Shown here one piece after another: positions 5,927 to 8,301 of a stretch of 8,301 bases of DNA. This stretch comes from Candidatus Competibacteraceae bacterium (GTDB lineage Bacteria; Pseudomonadota; Gammaproteobacteria; Competibacterales; Competibacteraceae): NCBI GenBank assembly GCA_020445045.1, contig JAGRHI010000263.1:12783-21083 (forward strand). The letters run 5' to 3'. The notes beneath the pieces were generated by a model. It made no database searches. It was not told the origin of the DNA and was given only the letters and a program-made list of their open reading frames with translations. The first letter of the stretch is position 1. Each line of letters begins with the position of its first letter. The position numbers and the translations under genes were made by a program.

Positions 5927-7930
5927 ATGCAGCATCCCCTGCTCGCTTCCCTGCATATCCCCGAACGCGGCAAGGTGGTCAACGCCCGCGAGGCCGTGAG
6001 CCTGATCCGCCCCGGCGATACGGTGGCCACCAGCGGCTTTGTCGGCACCGGCTTTGCCGAGGACATCGCCTGCGCCGTGGAGGAATTGTATCTGGCCCCC
6101 GACGTGCCGGCGCTGGATAAACCCCGCGATCTAACCCTGGTCTACGCCGCCGGTCAGGGTGACGGCAAATCCCGCGGTCTCAATCACTTCGGCCACGAAG
6201 GACTGGTCAAGCGCATCATCGGCGGGCACTGGGGATTGGTGCCGAAGCTGCAAGCGCTGGCGGTGGACAATAAGATCGAAGCTTGGAACCTACCGCAGGG
6301 CGTGATCACCCATCTGTACCGCGACATCGCCGCCGGCAAGCCGGGAACCTTGACCCGGGTCGGGCTGGGCACCTTCGTCGATCCGCGCCACGGCGGTGGC
6401 AAGCTCAACACTCGCACCGAGGCGGATCTGATCGAACTGATGGTGATCGGCGGTCAGGAATATCTGTTTTACAAAGCGTTTCCGATCAATGTCGGCATCA
6501 TCCGCGCCACCACCGCCGACGTCGACGGCAATCTGACAATGGAAAAGGAGGCGCTGACGCTGGAATCGCAGGCCATCGCCATGGCGGCGCGTAATTCCGG
6601 CGGCATTGTCATCGCCCAGGTGGAACGAGTGGCCGAGCAAGGTTTCCTGCGACCCAAGGATGTGCGGGTGCCGGGCATTCTGGTGGATTGCATCGTGGTC
6701 GCGCCGCCGGAACATCATTGGCAGACCTTTGCCACTCCATACAATCCCGCGTTCTCCGGCGAGATCAAGGTGCCGCTGGCCTCGATCGCGCCGATGCCGA
6801 TGAGCGAGCGCAAGATCATCGCTCGCCGTTCGGCACTGGAACTGACGATGAACGCCATCGTCAATCTCGGCATCGGCATGCCGGAGGGCGTGGCCAGCAT
6901 CGCCGCCGAGGAGAAGATCATCGATCTGCTGACCCTGACCGCCGAACCGGGCGTGGTGGGCGGCATTCCCGCCGGCGGGTTGGATTTCGGCGCCGCCACC
7001 AATGTCCAGGCGATCATCGATCAGCCCAATCAGTTCGATTTCTACGACGGTGGCGGGCTGGACATCGCGGTACTGGGGCTGGCTCAGGTCGACCGGCAGG
7101 GCAATCTCAACGTTTCGAAATTCGGTCCGCGCATCGCTGGCGCCGGTGGCTTCATCAACATCAGTCAGAATGCCCGGAAAGTCGTGTTCGCTGGGACATT
7201 CACCGCCGGCGGGCTGGACATCGCGGTGGAAAATGGTCAGTTACGCATCCAGCGCGACGGCGGGACCGCGAAATTCGTCGAGATGGTTGAGCAGCGCACC
7301 TTCAGCGGCGAGGTCGCCTATCGCGGCAAGCAGCCGGTGCTGTACGTGACCGAACGGGCGGTGTTCCGCTTGGGTTCGGAAGGGCCGGAACTGATCGAGA
7401 TCGCGCCGGGGATCGACCTGGAGCGCGATGTGCTGGCGAAGATGGGATTTCGACCCACCATCAGCCCTCAACTCAAGCTCATGGATGCCCGCATTTTCCA
7501 GGAAGGGCCGATGGGCTTGCGCGACCTGATGGCGGTACGGCCACTCGATCAACGTCTGTCCTACGATCCGGTCAAGAACCGGTTTTTCCTCAATTTCGAG
7601 GGCTTGGCGATCCGTAGCCACGAGGATATCGAACGCATCCGGGCCGCAGTGCGCAATCAGGTCGAACCGTTGGGCAAGAAGGTGTTCGCGATCGTCAATT
7701 ACGATAATTTCTCGATCACCCCGGAATTGATGCAGGAATACATGGACATGGTGAGCGACGTGGTGCGGCTCTACTACTTGAGCGTGACCCGCTACACCAC
7801 CAACACCTTTCTGCGAGCCCAGCTTGGCGATGCCCTGCGCCAGCGTGATCTTGCGCCCCAGCTTTACGAAACCGCCGCTGAAGCGGCGGCACGGCTCGAT
7901 CCATCCAAGGCATCCAAGGGAAACGCCTGA
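5927..7930 (+). CDS. Family I acyl-CoA:carboxylate CoA-transferase (fused alpha-beta, YdiF/Pct-like) with C-terminal extension
   Basis: This cytosolic enzyme moves CoA from an acyl-CoA donor to a free carboxylate through a glutamyl-CoA intermediate. The 667-residue protein holds both CoA-transferase halves in one chain, like E. coli YdiF and propionate CoA-transferase (about 520-530 residues). The N-terminal half runs from VVNAREAVSLIRPGDTVATSGF through LGTFVDPRHGGGKLN (147-161). The second half has NLGIGMPEGVASIAAEE and then TAEPGVVGG, whose Glu340 fits the catalytic glutamate of the family (Glu333 in YdiF). GGGLDIAVLGLAQVD and GNLNVSKFG follow. Residues from about 532 to 667 lie beyond the usual end and look like an added alternating strand-helix domain (NFEGLAIR, FAIVNYDNFSI, VTRYTTNTFLR). 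The start at 5927 is set by GAGGGA. It is second in an apparent operon with the GntP permease. The exact acid cannot be told; acetate, 3-hydroxybutyrate, propionate or acetoacetate are all plausible. Confidence 0.92.
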   Translation: MQHPLLASLHIPERGKVVNAREAVSLIRPGDTVATSGFVGTGFAEDIACAVEELYLAPDVPALDKPRDLTLVYAAGQGDGKSRGLNHFGHEGLVKRIIGGHWGLVPKLQALAVDNKIEAWNLPQGVITHLYRDIAAGKPGTLTRVGLGTFVDPRHGGGKLNTRTEADLIELMVIGGQEYLFYKAFPINVGIIRATTADVDGNLTMEKEALTLESQAIAMAARNSGGIVIAQVERVAEQGFLRPKDVRVPGILVDCIVVAPPEHHWQTFATPYNPAFSGEIKVPLASIAPMPMSERKIIARRSALELTMNAIVNLGIGMPEGVASIAAEEKIIDLLTLTAEPGVVGGIPAGGLDFGAATNVQAIIDQPNQFDFYDGGGLDIAVLGLAQVDRQGNLNVSKFGPRIAGAGGFINISQNARKVVFAGTFTAGGLDIAVENGQLRIQRDGGTAKFVEMVEQRTFSGEVAYRGKQPVLYVTERAVFRLGSEGPELIEIAPGIDLERDVLAKMGFRPTISPQLKLMDARIFQEGPMGLRDLMAVRPLDQRLSYDPVKNRFFLNFEGLAIRSHEDIERIRAAVRNQVEPLGKKVFAIVNYDNFSITPELMQEYMDMVSDVVRLYYLSVTRYTTNTFLRAQLGDALRQRDLAPQLYETAAEAAARLDPSKASKGNA

Positions 7931-7938
7931 GCGACAAC

Positions 7939-7973
7939 GCGGGCTAGCCAGCCAGAGTGGTGCGCTGGCCCGC
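7939..7973 (+). terminator. Candidate stem-loop after the CoA-transferase gene
   Basis: GCGGGCTAGC (7939-7948) pairs with GCTGGCCCGC (7964-7973), with one G-U wobble in RNA and a 15-base loop. It begins nine bases after the stop codon, the place for an operon terminator. No T-run follows, so it may act with Rho or only as a 3' stabilising structure. Confidence 0.4.
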
Positions 7974-8037
7974 ATCTGCCGTGTCCACTATCCGTAACGG
8001 CGCTCTGGAATTTCGTCACTGTTATGCCAAGAAATCG

Positions 8038-8043
8038 TATAAA
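8038..8043 (+). promoter_or_regulatory. Candidate -10 element upstream of the hydrolase gene
   Basis: TATAAA at 8038-8043 is a good -10 match in an AT-rich patch about 125 bases before the hydrolase start. No convincing -35 box lies 16-18 bases upstream (the best is around GTCACT at 8015-8020). If used, the transcript would carry a leader of about 120 bases containing the hairpin at 8094-8118. Confidence 0.3.
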
Positions 8044-8093
8044 AACCAACTCATTTTGAACAGATGCACCAGTTCACCGTCAAGTTTGAGGAG

Positions 8094-8118
8094 TCGGCGA
8101 ATAAGAACTATTCGCCGA
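8094..8118. other. Perfect 10-bp inverted repeat (hairpin) ahead of the hydrolase gene
   Basis: TCGGCGAATA (8094-8103) and TATTCGCCGA (8109-8118) are exact inverse complements around a 5-base loop, AGAAC. Neither side is followed by a T-run, so it is not a typical terminator on either strand. The 3' arm overlaps a possible alternative stem: CGAAGAA (8116-8122) could pair instead with TTCTTCG (8135-8141). It may be a leader RNA structure, a protein-binding palindrome or a remnant repeat unit. Confidence 0.6.
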
Positions 8119-8168
8119 AGAAGTGAAAACCTAATTCTTCGCTCAAACAGGGTACCAAAGTTAACCTC

Positions 8169-8301
8169 ATGCCACGCACCATGCTCACACTGGTTGCCAG
8201 TGTCACGTTTGTTTATCTCGGATTATGTGCCGCCCTGTTCATTTTCCAGCGTTCACTGATCTACTTTCCGCAACCACGATCGCTTGACCGTGGCGTGGTC
8301 A
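8169..8301 (+). CDS. Alpha/beta hydrolase, membrane-anchored N-terminus (3'-truncated by window edge)
   Basis: Only the first 44 codons are visible. They encode a hydrophobic segment from about residue 5 to 26 (MLTLVASVTFVYLGLCAALF), followed by IFQRSLIYFPQPRSL. This membrane anchor plus QRSLIYFPQPR is typical of the start of BEM46/YfhR-like alpha/beta hydrolases, whose catalytic domain would lie beyond the window. The ATG at 8169 gives a short basic N-terminus (MPRT) before the anchor. A second ATG at 8181 is possible, and neither has a clear Shine-Dalgarno sequence. The gene lies 238 bases after the CoA-transferase with stem-loops between, so it is probably a separate transcription unit. 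The nucleophile, catalytic residues and substrate cannot be judged from this fragment. Confidence 0.7.
   Translation, partial: MPRTMLTLVASVTFVYLGLCAALFIFQRSLIYFPQPRSLDRGVV

Noticed and set aside
8064..8126. A 20-codon open frame (MHQFTVKF...) upstream of the hydrolase
   Set aside because: No Shine-Dalgarno sequence, very short, overlaps a perfect hairpin, and no recognisable family; kept only as a note under the hairpin finding.
7957..8259. A 100-codon open frame across the non-coding stretch and the start of the hydrolase
   Set aside because: GTG start without a ribosome site, low-complexity Ser/Arg-rich translation, and overlap with the well-supported hydrolase N-terminus in another frame.

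Overview
The window looks like a gammaproteobacterial chromosome of fairly high GC content. The basis is gene order and protein type: a class I methionine aminopeptidase (map) is followed at once by the PII uridylyltransferase glnD in the same direction, which is the classical gammaproteobacterial order, and the proteins match proteobacterial families. I cannot name the genus. A PHA-storing or short-chain-acid-using lineage would fit the second half, but that is inference.

Layout: (1) 1-518, the C-terminal two thirds of map, cut by the left edge. (2) 545-3283, complete glnD, the glutamine sensor that modifies GlnB/GlnK. (3) 3284-3355, a short convergent gap with GC-rich stem-loops that may end both flanking transcripts. 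(4) 3356-4264 on the minus strand, a LysR-type regulator. (5) 4265-4473, a 209-base, AT-richer divergent control region. It carries a TTTGT-N10-ACAAA dyad and a long 48-nt dyad/stem-loop just ahead of the permease. (6) 4474-5865, a GntP-family permease. (7) 5927-7930, a fused family I CoA-transferase (YdiF/Pct-like) with about 135 extra C-terminal residues. (8) 7931-8168, a non-coding stretch with two stem-loops and a candidate promoter. (9) 8169 to the right edge, the N-terminus of a membrane-anchored alpha/beta hydrolase.

How the parts may work together: map and glnD are housekeeping genes. The regulator, permease and CoA-transferase form a compact catabolic module. The LysR protein probably senses a small carboxylate and controls the divergent operon. 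The permease imports a carboxylate; 3-hydroxybutyrate or a related short-chain acid is the best guess from family resemblance. The CoA-transferase then activates it with CoA from acetyl-CoA or a similar donor. The substrate is not proven by the sequence.

I see no mobile element, CRISPR array, tRNA or rRNA, and no clear sign of a wholly new system. The points most worth a second look are the structured leader before the permease, the C-terminal extension of the CoA-transferase, and the perfect hairpin ahead of the hydrolase.
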